From positions 1-21,994 of the IMG/VR virus record IMGVR_UViG_3300031659_000113: 21,994 nucleotides of DNA; one strand, given 5' to 3'. Under the pieces are notes generated by a model. That model saw nothing but the letters and a program-made list of their open reading frames with translations. It had not been told where the DNA came from and made no database searches. The translations under genes and the position numbers were made by a program. This DNA is from a virus. Of this stretch, positions 1 through 7,102 are shown piece after piece; the first letter of the stretch is position 1; each line of letters begins with the position of its first letter.

Positions 1-1
1 C

Positions 2-58
2 AAAGACTTCTGGACTACAGAAGATATGACTGCTGCTAATGCTGCGATTGCAGCTTAA
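2..58 (+). CDS. 3' end of an upstream gene (partial, unidentified)
   Basis: An open frame enters from the left window edge and stops at TAA 56-58. The visible tail reads KDFWTTEDMTAANAAIAA, alanine-rich and probably helical. It ends six bases before the large terminase start. Its position directly upstream of the terminase suggests a small terminase subunit or another packaging protein, but too little is visible to decide. It could also be a chance open frame, although the tight spacing favours a real gene. Confidence 0.5.
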   Translation, partial: KDFWTTEDMTAANAAIAA

Positions 59-64
59 CCTTAA

Positions 65-1600
65 ATGGCAACACTAGACCAAATAAGACAGGCAGCTGAG
101 ACTGACTTGGTGACCTTCATCAAGTTGGTTGCCCCTGAGCAAGTCTTAGGGCAGTGTCATGAGGATGTGTGTAACTGGTGGACTCGACCTGACCATAAGA
201 GCCATCAGCTACTCCTCTTCCCTCGTGACCACGGTAAGTCAAGATTAATTGCATATCGTGTAGCTTGGGAGTTGACAAAGAACCCAACCTTGCGTATACT
301 ATACATATCTGCTACAGCTAACCTAGCTGAGAAGCAACTAGGATTCATCAAAGGTATCCTAACCTCTGAGACATACAGTCGTTACTGGCCTGATCATGTA
401 CACCCAGAAGATGGTAAGCGTACACGGTGGACCAACTCTGAGATCATGTTAGATCACCCCTCCCGTAAGAAAGAGAATGTACGTGACCCTTCTGTTTTCA
501 CTGGTGGACTTACAACCTCTCTCACTGGTATGCACTGTGATATTGCAGTTCTAGATGACATCGTAGTTTACGAGAATGCTTACACAGGTGAGGGTCGTAA
601 CAAGGTTAAGTCCCAATACTCTCTTCTGTCATCCATTGAGGGTGCAGAGGCACAGGAATGGGTTGTAGGTACACGGTACCACCCAGCTGACTTGTATAAC
701 AATCTACTACAGATGCAAGAAGACTTGTATGATGATGACGGTAACAAGGTTGGCGAAGAGGAGATCTACGAAACCTTTGAACGTCCAGTAGAAGACAACG
801 GTGACGGTACAGGTCAGATGCTATGGCCTCGTAGTCAACGTAGAGATGGTAAGTGGTTCGGGTTCGACATCAGGGTTCTAGCTAAGAAACGTGGACAGTA
901 CCTAGACAGAGGGCAGTTCCGTGCACAGTACTACAACGACCCAAGTGATCCTGACAACGTACCTGTAGGTAGTGACAAGTTCCAGTACTTCGAACGTAAA
1001 CACTTGAAGCAAGAGAACGGTTACTGGTTCTACAGAGATAACAAGTTAAACGTATATGCAGCTGTTGACTTCGCCTTTAGTTTATCTAAGAAGGCTGACT
1101 ACACAGCCATCGTTGTCATTGGCATTGATGCTGACAACAACGTGTATGTACTAGACATTGACCGTTTCAAGACTGACCGTATCTCAGATTACTTCGAGCA
1201 TATCTTTCAGTTATCTAACAAGTGGTCATTCCGCAAGATGAGGGCTGAGACAACCGTAGCTCAGGTAGCAATCGTTAAGCAACTCAAAGAGCTAGTGAAG
1301 CAGCATGGCCTGTCCCTCAGCATCGAAGAGTTCAGACCTAACAAGCACCAAGGCAACAAGCAAGAACGTATCTCAGCAGCCTTAGAACCTCGTTACGATA
1401 ACCTAAGCATGTGGCACTATAGAGGTGGTAACACTCAGATCCTTGAGGAAGAGTTGTCATCCCGTAACCCACCACATGATGATGTCATTGACGCACTAGC
1501 TTCAGTTGTGGACATGGCTATAAAACCGACACGTTCAGTCCGTAGGGACCGTGGTAACGTGGTACAATTTAACAAAAGATTTGGTGGAGTTGCCTTCTAA
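65..1600 (+). CDS. terL: Terminase large subunit (DNA packaging ATPase/nuclease)
   Basis: This is the packaging motor that translocates phage DNA into the prohead and cuts it. The 511-aa protein has both expected domains. The N-terminal ATPase shows a Walker A-like PRDHGKS at residues 53-59, Walker B AVLDD with acidic residues at 164-165, and a coupling-type motif GTRYH near residue 202. The C-terminal RNase H-like nuclease shows the acidic triad: D335 in AAVDFA, E395 in RAETT, and the HDDVID cluster at 471-476. T7 gp19 is 586 aa, so this is a somewhat short relative with all motifs present. ATG 65 is the only sensible start, but no clear Shine-Dalgarno precedes it (ccttaaATG), so translation may rely on coupling to the upstream gene. 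Its stop overlaps the portal start by one base (TAATG). Confidence 0.96.
   Translation: MATLDQIRQAAETDLVTFIKLVAPEQVLGQCHEDVCNWWTRPDHKSHQLLLFPRDHGKSRLIAYRVAWELTKNPTLRILYISATANLAEKQLGFIKGILTSETYSRYWPDHVHPEDGKRTRWTNSEIMLDHPSRKKENVRDPSVFTGGLTTSLTGMHCDIAVLDDIVVYENAYTGEGRNKVKSQYSLLSSIEGAEAQEWVVGTRYHPADLYNNLLQMQEDLYDDDGNKVGEEEIYETFERPVEDNGDGTGQMLWPRSQRRDGKWFGFDIRVLAKKRGQYLDRGQFRAQYYNDPSDPDNVPVGSDKFQYFERKHLKQENGYWFYRDNKLNVYAAVDFAFSLSKKADYTAIVVIGIDADNNVYVLDIDRFKTDRISDYFEHIFQLSNKWSFRKMRAETTVAQVAIVKQLKELVKQHGLSLSIEEFRPNKHQGNKQERISAALEPRYDNLSMWHYRGGNTQILEEELSSRNPPHDDVIDALASVVDMAIKPTRSVRRDRGNVVQFNKRFGGVAF
272..300 (+). promoter_or_regulatory. Possible sigma70 promoter inside the terminase gene
   Basis: TTGACA at 272-277 is followed by exactly 17 bases and TATACT at 295-300, one mismatch from the sigma70 consensus. 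It lies in sense within the terminase coding region, where it encodes the L-T-K and R-I-L-Y stretches, so it could be chance. If active it would start an RNA near 307 covering portal and downstream genes. No other promoter was recognised between this point and 5423. Confidence 0.35.
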
Positions 1601-3345
1601 TGGCTGGAACAACTATTGATTTAGACAGCATGATCGACCCACATGCTTTGGCTGTGGACATTGCTGACCGTTGGTCAACGTGGAACAAGGCTCGTCAACC
1701 GAAGCTTGAAGAGTGGAAAGAGTTGCGTAACTACATCTATGCTACAGATACTCGCACCACATCTAACAGCAAGCTTCCATGGACGAACAGTACAACAACA
1801 CCTAAGCTAACTCAGATTGCTGACAACCTACATGCTAACTACTTCTCAGCATTGTTTCCTCAGAAGCGTTGGTTTAAGTTCGAGGCTAACGATCAGGACT
1901 CAGCTACTAAGAGTAAACGAGATGTTATCCAAGCTTATATGGAAAACAAGATTCGTCAGTCTGACTTCACAACAACTGTAAGTAAACTTCTTAATGACTA
2001 CATTCAGTATGGTAACTGCTTCGCCACTGTTGAGTTCACACGGGACGTTACTGAGTATCAGGTAGGTGACCAAGTACCTCACTACGTAGGGCCACGTCTG
2101 GTGCGCCTCAGCCCCTTTGACGTATGCTTTAACCCTATCGCACCTGACTTCGACAACAGCCCTAAGATCATCCGTTCAGTTGTTACCCTCGGTGAGATTG
2201 CACGGCGTGTAGAAGAGAGTGTTGACAACGCCTACATGTCCCAGATCATGGAGAAGATGTTAGGCAACCGTGCTCACTCCTCAGGTAATGACATTGATGT
2301 GTCAAAGTCCCAAGGCTTCATTGCTGATGGTTTCTCATCCTTGCAGGAATACTACGAATCTAACTACGTAGAACTTCTTACCTTCTATGGTGACATCTAT
2401 GACAACGACTCAGGTGTGTTCCATAAGAACCGTGTTATCACAGTAGTAGACCGTTCATACATCCTTCTCAATGAGCAGAACCCAAGTTGGCTAGGTAAGT
2501 CCCCTGTGTTCCATGCAGGGTGGCGTGAACGTCCTGACAACCTCTATGCGATGGGTCCATTGGACAACCTCGTTGGTATGCAGTACCGCATTGACCACCT
2601 AGAGAACTTGAAGGCTGATGTGTTCGATCAGATCGCCTACCCAATGCTTAAGATCCGTGGTGACGTTGAGGACTTCGACTTCGAACCAGCTGCTCGTATC
2701 TACATGGGTGAAGAGGGTGACGTAGGTTACTTAGTTCCTGACTCTACAGCTTTGAATGCTGACTTCCAGATTCAGAACCTAGAGAACAAGATGGAAGCCT
2801 TAGCTGGTGCCCCACGTGAAGCTATGGGTATCCGTAGTGCAGGGGAGAAGACAGCCTTTGAGGTTAACCAACTGATGACAGCTGCTGGTCGTATCTTCCA
2901 GCATAAGACAGCACACTTCGAACGTGTGTTCCTTGAGCCAATCCTTAACTCAATGTTAGAGTCTGCTCGTCGTAACATGGACTATGCTGACACTGTAAGA
3001 GTACTGAATGACAACACAGGTTTGTTCTTCTTTGAGCAGATCACCAAGGAAGACATCAAGGCTAACGGACGTATAGTTCCTATGGGTGCTCGTCACTTTG
3101 CTGAACGAGCTAACCGTGTACAAGGTTTGACACAACTGTATCAGCTTAAGCTAGCTGACCCAACGATGGCTGCTCACTTGTCAGGTAAAGAGTTTGCTCG
3201 TCTACTTGCAGATGAACTAGGTGAACCAGCTTTGTTCGGTGAGAACGTCACAGTCGTTGAGCAGATGGAAACCCAGAAGGTTGCCACAGAAGCACAAGTT
3301 GACTTCGAGGAAGACCAACAGATCGCCATGGAGCAAGGTCTCTAA
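1600..3345 (+). CDS. Portal protein (T7 gp8-like head-tail connector)
   Basis: A 581-aa protein next to the terminase, in the position and size class of podovirus portal proteins (T7 gp8 is 536 aa). It would form the dodecameric ring at the head vertex through which DNA is packaged and to which the tail attaches. The N-terminal region (about residues 20-150) has the helix-rich, aromatic composition typical of this family (for example LPWTNS and NYFSALFPQKRWF). The C-terminal part (about 400-581) is helical, with the sequence APREAMGIRSAGEKTAFEV near 399-417 resembling the stem and clip transition of T7-like connectors. The start ATG overlaps the terminase stop by one base, implying coupled translation. 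The call rests on recognisable family character and gene order. Confidence 0.9.
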   Translation: MAGTTIDLDSMIDPHALAVDIADRWSTWNKARQPKLEEWKELRNYIYATDTRTTSNSKLPWTNSTTTPKLTQIADNLHANYFSALFPQKRWFKFEANDQDSATKSKRDVIQAYMENKIRQSDFTTTVSKLLNDYIQYGNCFATVEFTRDVTEYQVGDQVPHYVGPRLVRLSPFDVCFNPIAPDFDNSPKIIRSVVTLGEIARRVEESVDNAYMSQIMEKMLGNRAHSSGNDIDVSKSQGFIADGFSSLQEYYESNYVELLTFYGDIYDNDSGVFHKNRVITVVDRSYILLNEQNPSWLGKSPVFHAGWRERPDNLYAMGPLDNLVGMQYRIDHLENLKADVFDQIAYPMLKIRGDVEDFDFEPAARIYMGEEGDVGYLVPDSTALNADFQIQNLENKMEALAGAPREAMGIRSAGEKTAFEVNQLMTAAGRIFQHKTAHFERVFLEPILNSMLESARRNMDYADTVRVLNDNTGLFFFEQITKEDIKANGRIVPMGARHFAERANRVQGLTQLYQLKLADPTMAAHLSGKEFARLLADELGEPALFGENVTVVEQMETQKVATEAQVDFEEDQQIAMEQGL

Positions 3346-3588
3346 ATGAAGACAGCATGGCTAAAAGAATGTAAGACGAAAGAAGAGAAGGCACAGGTAC
3401 GACAACTTATCTTGTCAAACCGTGAGAGCCTTGATCGTCTCAAAGAAATCCTAGGGCCTATGCTCAAGGACACCCCACCTACTGCTGACTATGACAGCCC
3501 TTCATGGGCTTTCAAACAGGCTGATAGGATCGGGTTCAACCGAGCACTAACCACGGTGCTTGATCTTATCAACCTAGACAAGGAATAA
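3346..3588 (+). CDS. Small helical protein between portal and scaffold (unknown function)
   Basis: An 80-aa protein that begins immediately after the portal stop codon with no gap (TAAATG). It is charged and predicted helical in its first half (KTKEEKAQVRQLILSNRESL) and has a conserved-looking C-terminal half with YDSPSWAFKQADRIGFNRAL at about residues 49-68. Small proteins ending in a similar 'YDSP.WA..QA...G.NRAL' pattern occur beside portal or capsid genes in other marine podoviruses, as I recall. No enzymatic motif or membrane segment is visible. A role in head assembly is likely from context only. Confidence 0.8.
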   Translation: MKTAWLKECKTKEEKAQVRQLILSNRESLDRLKEILGPMLKDTPPTADYDSPSWAFKQADRIGFNRALTTVLDLINLDKE

Positions 3589-3591
3589 AAC

Positions 3592-4362
3592 ATGGTATTT
3601 ACTGACGGTGCTGAAACCACACAGACCGACCAGTCCCCAGAGAATCAAGCACAAGAGACCTCACCACAGGAATCTTATGTACAGAAACTCGTAGAGGCAA
3701 AGGGAGATAACTGGAGCAATCCTGAGACTCTTGCTAAAGGAAAACTCGAAGCTGATGGCTACATTAAGACTCTAGAAGAGCAGCTAGCACTCATGCGAGA
3801 GGACATCCAGAAGAAAGATTATCAAGCTCAAGTTCTTGAACAACTCCAGAATAAGGCCACTGACACTACCGCAGTGAAGGATGGAGTGCCCAATAATAAC
3901 GGTAACACGAATGCACAGAACACCACTGATAGCATTAGTGAGGAACACCTGAAGAGCCTTGTTGAGAAGACACTGACACAGAGGGAGAACGCTACTGCTG
4001 TCAAGCAGAACCTATCCCACGTAGATCAGGAGCTAAGCAAAAGCTTTGGCACAGAAGCCACAGCAGTTGTAACTAAGAAAGCTGAAGAGCTAGGTATGTC
4101 AATGGATCGTTTACGTGACATTGCAGCTGAATCTCCTAACGCCTTCTTTGCTCTTATCGGTGAAGCACCTAAAGCCCAACAGAACCCTATGGTTCAAGGC
4201 TCGGTACGAACTGAGGGTGTCAACATGCAAGTCTCGGCAGAACGTAATTGGTCATACTACCAAAAGCTACGCCGAGAGAACCCACACGAATACTATTCTC
4301 CCCGTAATCAACAACAACTTATCTCAGATAAGATGAAGATGGGCGATAGGTTCGGTAACTAA
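3592..4362 (+). CDS. Capsid assembly scaffolding protein
   Basis: A 256-aa, acidic, highly charged protein directly upstream of the major capsid gene, the classical scaffold position (T7 gp9 is 307 aa). The N-terminal 30 residues are polar and probably disordered (rich in Q, E, T, S). A coiled-coil-like segment spans about residues 48-90. A second charged helical stretch follows at about 120-190. The C-terminus (RRENPHEYYSPRNQQQL near 226-242) is basic and aromatic, as expected for a capsid-binding tail. Scaffolds act inside the prohead and are lost on maturation. The ribosome binding site AAGGA precedes ATG 3592. Confidence 0.85.
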   Translation: MVFTDGAETTQTDQSPENQAQETSPQESYVQKLVEAKGDNWSNPETLAKGKLEADGYIKTLEEQLALMREDIQKKDYQAQVLEQLQNKATDTTAVKDGVPNNNGNTNAQNTTDSISEEHLKSLVEKTLTQRENATAVKQNLSHVDQELSKSFGTEATAVVTKKAEELGMSMDRLRDIAAESPNAFFALIGEAPKAQQNPMVQGSVRTEGVNMQVSAERNWSYYQKLRRENPHEYYSPRNQQQLISDKMKMGDRFGN

Positions 4363-4396
4363 ACTCTCTTAAACACAACACAAAAGGACTAGCACA

Positions 4397-5371
4397 ATGG
4401 CTGGCATGATTTCCTCCAATGCTGATACACAGCGTTTAATCCGTTCAGAGGTATACTCTTCTGAACTAAAAGACATCCTACGGGACGAGATGCAAGCACA
4501 ACGTTATGTACGTATGCTTGACGGTTTCCCAGATGGTGACACTTTCACAATCCCAACAATCGGTAAAACAACCGTAGCTGACTACACTGAAGATGCAGCA
4601 GTTGCTTACACACCGATGGACACAGCTGAGTTCTCTTTCACAGTTGATAAGTACTTGCAGTCTGCAACATACCTAACCAAGAAAGCTGCGCAAGATTCAT
4701 TCTATTCAGCACAGCTTGAAGCACGGTTTGTACCAGAGCAAGAACGTGCCATCCTTGAGCACTTTGAGTCAACCACATTTGCATCTCCAGAAGTCGGCGT
4801 AACAGCTAACTCAGCAGAAACAACTGATGGTGTTGCTCACCGTATCTCAGGTGGTAACTCAGGTGTCATGGAACTAGCTGACTTTGCATTCGCACGTTAT
4901 GCGTTGAAGAAGTCTAACGTTCCAGATCGTGGCTTGGTTGCAGTTGTTGACCCATCCGTTGAGTACCAACTAAACACATTGACAAACTTGACCAACGTGT
5001 CAAACAACCCAATGTTCGAAGGTATTGTTCGTGATGGTATCGCAACTGGTATGCGCTTCGTAGCTAACGTCTATGGCTTCGATGTATATACATCCAACTA
5101 CTTGAAGACAACTGTTGCAGATGCAGCATTGCTCGAAAAAGATGGTACAACTGGTAATGACTTCTCGTCTAACGCTGGTGTTGCTAACTTGTTCTTCTCA
5201 GCTGATGCGGGTGCTAACCCATTCGTTGGTGCATGGCGTCAAATGCCAGAGGTTGACTATGAGTACAACAAAGACAACCAACGTCACGAGTATGTAACTA
5301 CAGCTCGTTACGGTGTTAAGAAGTACCGTCCAGAAGGTATCGTTACAATCGTAACTAACCCTGCTGTATAA
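4397..5371 (+). CDS. Major capsid protein
   Basis: A 324-aa protein after the scaffold gene and in the size range of T7-like capsid proteins (about 345 aa). It should adopt the HK97 fold and form the icosahedral shell. The N-terminal arm (MAGMISSNADTQRLIRSEVY) is followed by a segment with FPDGDTFTIPTIG near residues 49-61, characteristic of podovirus capsid proteins. The C-terminal part ends in a beta-rich ARYGVKKYRPEGIVTIV strand region. A good ribosome binding site (AAGGACT) lies about 8 bases before ATG 4397. The 34-base upstream gap and the hairpin just downstream set this gene apart as a highly expressed unit. Confidence 0.93.
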   Translation: MAGMISSNADTQRLIRSEVYSSELKDILRDEMQAQRYVRMLDGFPDGDTFTIPTIGKTTVADYTEDAAVAYTPMDTAEFSFTVDKYLQSATYLTKKAAQDSFYSAQLEARFVPEQERAILEHFESTTFASPEVGVTANSAETTDGVAHRISGGNSGVMELADFAFARYALKKSNVPDRGLVAVVDPSVEYQLNTLTNLTNVSNNPMFEGIVRDGIATGMRFVANVYGFDVYTSNYLKTTVADAALLEKDGTTGNDFSSNAGVANLFFSADAGANPFVGAWRQMPEVDYEYNKDNQRHEYVTTARYGVKKYRPEGIVTIVTNPAV

Positions 5372-5383
5372 CTACTAAAGGTT

Positions 5384-5402
5384 GGGGGGCTTCAGGCTCC
5401 CC
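5384..5402 (+). terminator. Hairpin after the major capsid gene (terminator or attenuator)
   Basis: The arm GGGGGGC at 5384-5390 pairs with GCTCCCC at 5396-5402 (7 pairs, one of them G-U) around a 5-base loop TTCAG. It starts 12 bases after the capsid stop codon. The following bases (TTCCTACTTAAACTTTTC) are T-rich but not a clean T run, so termination may be partial, or the hairpin may protect the 3' end of the capsid mRNA. Confidence 0.7.
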
Positions 5403-5422
5403 TTCCTACTTAAACTTTTCTA

Positions 5423-5451
5423 TTGACAGATGCTTCAAACCCCTGTATAAT
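5423..5451 (+). promoter_or_regulatory. Exact-consensus sigma70 promoter
   Basis: TTGACA at 5423-5428, a 17-base spacer and TATAAT at 5446-5451 match the housekeeping bacterial promoter consensus in every position, including spacing. Transcription should begin near 5458, giving a leader of about 45 bases before the decoration protein start at 5503. It lies in the non-coding gap directly after the capsid hairpin, so the capsid unit and the tail unit are probably separately transcribed by host RNA polymerase. Confidence 0.9.
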
Positions 5452-5490
5452 TTCTTTACCTTGGCAGGGCCACTAGTATATATCCCCTAC

Positions 5491-5503
5491 GGAGATTCCC
5501 CCA
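5491..5503 (+). promoter_or_regulatory. Ribosome binding site deciding the start at ATG 5503
   Basis: GGAG at 5491-5494 sits 8 bases before ATG 5503. A TTG at 5461 is in frame upstream but has no Shine-Dalgarno and falls at or within a few bases of the predicted transcription start. ATG 5503 is therefore the likely start. Confidence 0.75.
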
Positions 5504-6069
5504 TGGCTAACGTGAACCATTCCACACTAACTGACCCATACCTACATGAGCCTAAGGGTGTAGCAACTGCTTCCGCAGGTTCTCTATACTATGCTGACGG
5601 TTCAGGCAGTGGTGCATGGAACCATGCTCATCATTATGTAGGTGGCTATGTAGACTTCGATTCAGCTAGCCCTGAGTCACAAGCTATTACAACTACCTTC
5701 TCAGCCCTAGACCCTACGTTTGCTCTAGCTGAAAACAGTGGCTTCACAGCCCTTAGCTCTCCGAATGCTCGTATTCGTTATGATGAGCCTGAGGCTATGA
5801 TTGCCACCCTGAGTTTCTCAACTTCTATTCGTCATGCAGCTGGTGGTTCTCGTGATGTAGAGCTTGCTCTATACCAGAACGGTACTATCATCAATGGTGC
5901 TCACGTAATCCAGACTACAGGTAACAGTGACTGGAACAACGTCACACTTGTTGGTCAAGTAGAACTAGCACAGAACGACTACATTGAAGTGTTTGCTAAA
6001 GCTAGTCAATCACTAACCCTTGAGACAGCCTCAGCCTTCCTAACAATCAAAGGGGTGTTCAAGCCATGA
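5503..6069 (+). CDS. Putative capsid decoration/head fibre protein
   Basis: A 188-aa protein located between the major capsid gene and tail tubular A. The N-terminal third carries a motif I associate with marine-phage decoration or head-fibre proteins (DPYLHEPKGVATA, then SLYYADGSGSGAW). The rest is beta-rich with alternating hydrophobic strands (for example VELALYQNGTII, VTLVGQVELAQNDYIEVFAKA), suggesting a C1q/TNF-like jelly-roll. A likely role is binding the outside of the capsid and stabilising it or contacting surfaces, which is inference from motif and position. It is the first gene behind the consensus promoter, so it may be made in quantity. Its stop overlaps the next start by four bases (ATGA). 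Confidence 0.75.
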   Translation: MANVNHSTLTDPYLHEPKGVATASAGSLYYADGSGSGAWNHAHHYVGGYVDFDSASPESQAITTTFSALDPTFALAENSGFTALSSPNARIRYDEPEAMIATLSFSTSIRHAAGGSRDVELALYQNGTIINGAHVIQTTGNSDWNNVTLVGQVELAQNDYIEVFAKASQSLTLETASAFLTIKGVFKP

Positions 6070-6791
6070 AGACTACACTCCTACAGATCGTACAGTCTAT
6101 CCTAAGTGATATGGACTCAGAGGGTGTCAATAGTATTAGTGACACAATCGAAGCACAACAGGTTGCTTCAGTAGTTGAAGACACGTACTACAACATTATA
6201 GCTGCACGGGATATTCCTGAGCATAATAAGTTGATGTCACTTGTATCTGCGGGTAACTCAGCTAAACCTACTCACTTCAGTTACCCAATTAACACAAAGC
6301 ACGTTGAACGTATTGAATACAACATTGGCACAGCTACAGACAAGAACTATCAGGTTATCTTTTATGTTGAGCCTATGGTCTTCCTTGATCGAATGGACGA
6401 AGACGACCTACGTGTTGAGACCTTTGAAGCTGGTGTAGACATCTTTGTCAACTCCACTAAGACCCCTTCATACTACACATCTTTCGATGACGAATACATC
6501 ATTATGAATGCTTACGATTCAACAGTAGAAGCTGCACTACAGAACAACAAGGTTCGTGCGTTTGGTTCTACCTACCCAATCTTTAGTCAAACAGATACAC
6601 ACAAACCTGATCTAGACAATACAATGTTTCCTATGCTTTTAGCTGAGTCTAAGTCAGCTTGCTTCTCCTTGTTTAAAGGGGGTCCAGACCCTAAGGTAGA
6701 ACAGTCGTCTCGTCGTCTCAAGTCCTACATCCAGAACAACATGCACAAGAGTAGTCGTGCTAACATTAAGAATAAATACGGGAGAAAGTAA
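6066..6791 (+). CDS. Tail tubular protein A (T7 gp11-like adaptor)
   Basis: A 241-aa protein upstream of tail tubular B, matching the T7 order gp11-gp12 (T7 gp11 is 196 aa). It should form the ring connecting the portal to the nozzle. The N-terminal helix region (ILSDMDSEGVNSISDTIEAQ, residues about 12-31) is followed by VASVVEDTYYNIIAARDIPEH, a pattern typical of this family, where the early helices clamp the portal. The middle is beta-rich and the last 40 residues are basic and helical. It begins inside the decoration gene stop (ATGA) and ends in a TAATG overlap with the next gene. Confidence 0.85.
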   Translation: MKTTLLQIVQSILSDMDSEGVNSISDTIEAQQVASVVEDTYYNIIAARDIPEHNKLMSLVSAGNSAKPTHFSYPINTKHVERIEYNIGTATDKNYQVIFYVEPMVFLDRMDEDDLRVETFEAGVDIFVNSTKTPSYYTSFDDEYIIMNAYDSTVEAALQNNKVRAFGSTYPIFSQTDTHKPDLDNTMFPMLLAESKSACFSLFKGGPDPKVEQSSRRLKSYIQNNMHKSSRANIKNKYGRK

Positions 6792-7102
6792 TGGTTGAGT
6801 TCTTTCATGACACACAGAACCAAACGTGTGTATGTAAGACTGACAAGATGCTCTCAACCATAACGATCTCTAAGGAGATAGGCGGTTATTGTTTCTTTGT
6901 TGTTACTGTCGAGAAGGGAAGTGTTCCTACTGAACTAGGTGGTCGGTACTCAAGTATACCTAAAGCCCAGACAGCAGTTGAGCAGTACCTAAAAACCAAA
7001 CGTAAGTCAGCTACAGTTCGTAGAAACGAGTTTAGTGAAGACTTCGACAAACGTAAGAAGGTAAAAGATGCCGCAAAGTCTAGGTCAAAAGGCAATAAAT
7101 AA
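6791..7102 (+). CDS. Small basic protein between tail tubular A and B (unknown function)
   Basis: A 103-aa protein whose ATG overlaps the tail tubular A stop by one base. The first 65 residues look like a small compact domain with beta strands (STITISKEIGGYCFFVVTV). The C-terminal 40 residues are strongly basic (KRKSATVRRN, KRKKVKDAAKSRSKGNK) and may bind DNA or RNA or an acidic partner. No known family is recognised. Its last 35 bases overlap the start of tail tubular B in another frame, an unusually long overlap for this genome but compatible with expression of both. Confidence 0.75.
   Translation: MVEFFHDTQNQTCVCKTDKMLSTITISKEIGGYCFFVVTVEKGSVPTELGGRYSSIPKAQTAVEQYLKTKRKSATVRRNEFSEDFDKRKKVKDAAKSRSKGNK

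Noticed and set aside
5461-5502. TTG start extending the decoration protein by 14 residues
   Set aside because: It lies at the predicted transcription start, has no Shine-Dalgarno, and ATG 5503 has GGAG at good spacing.
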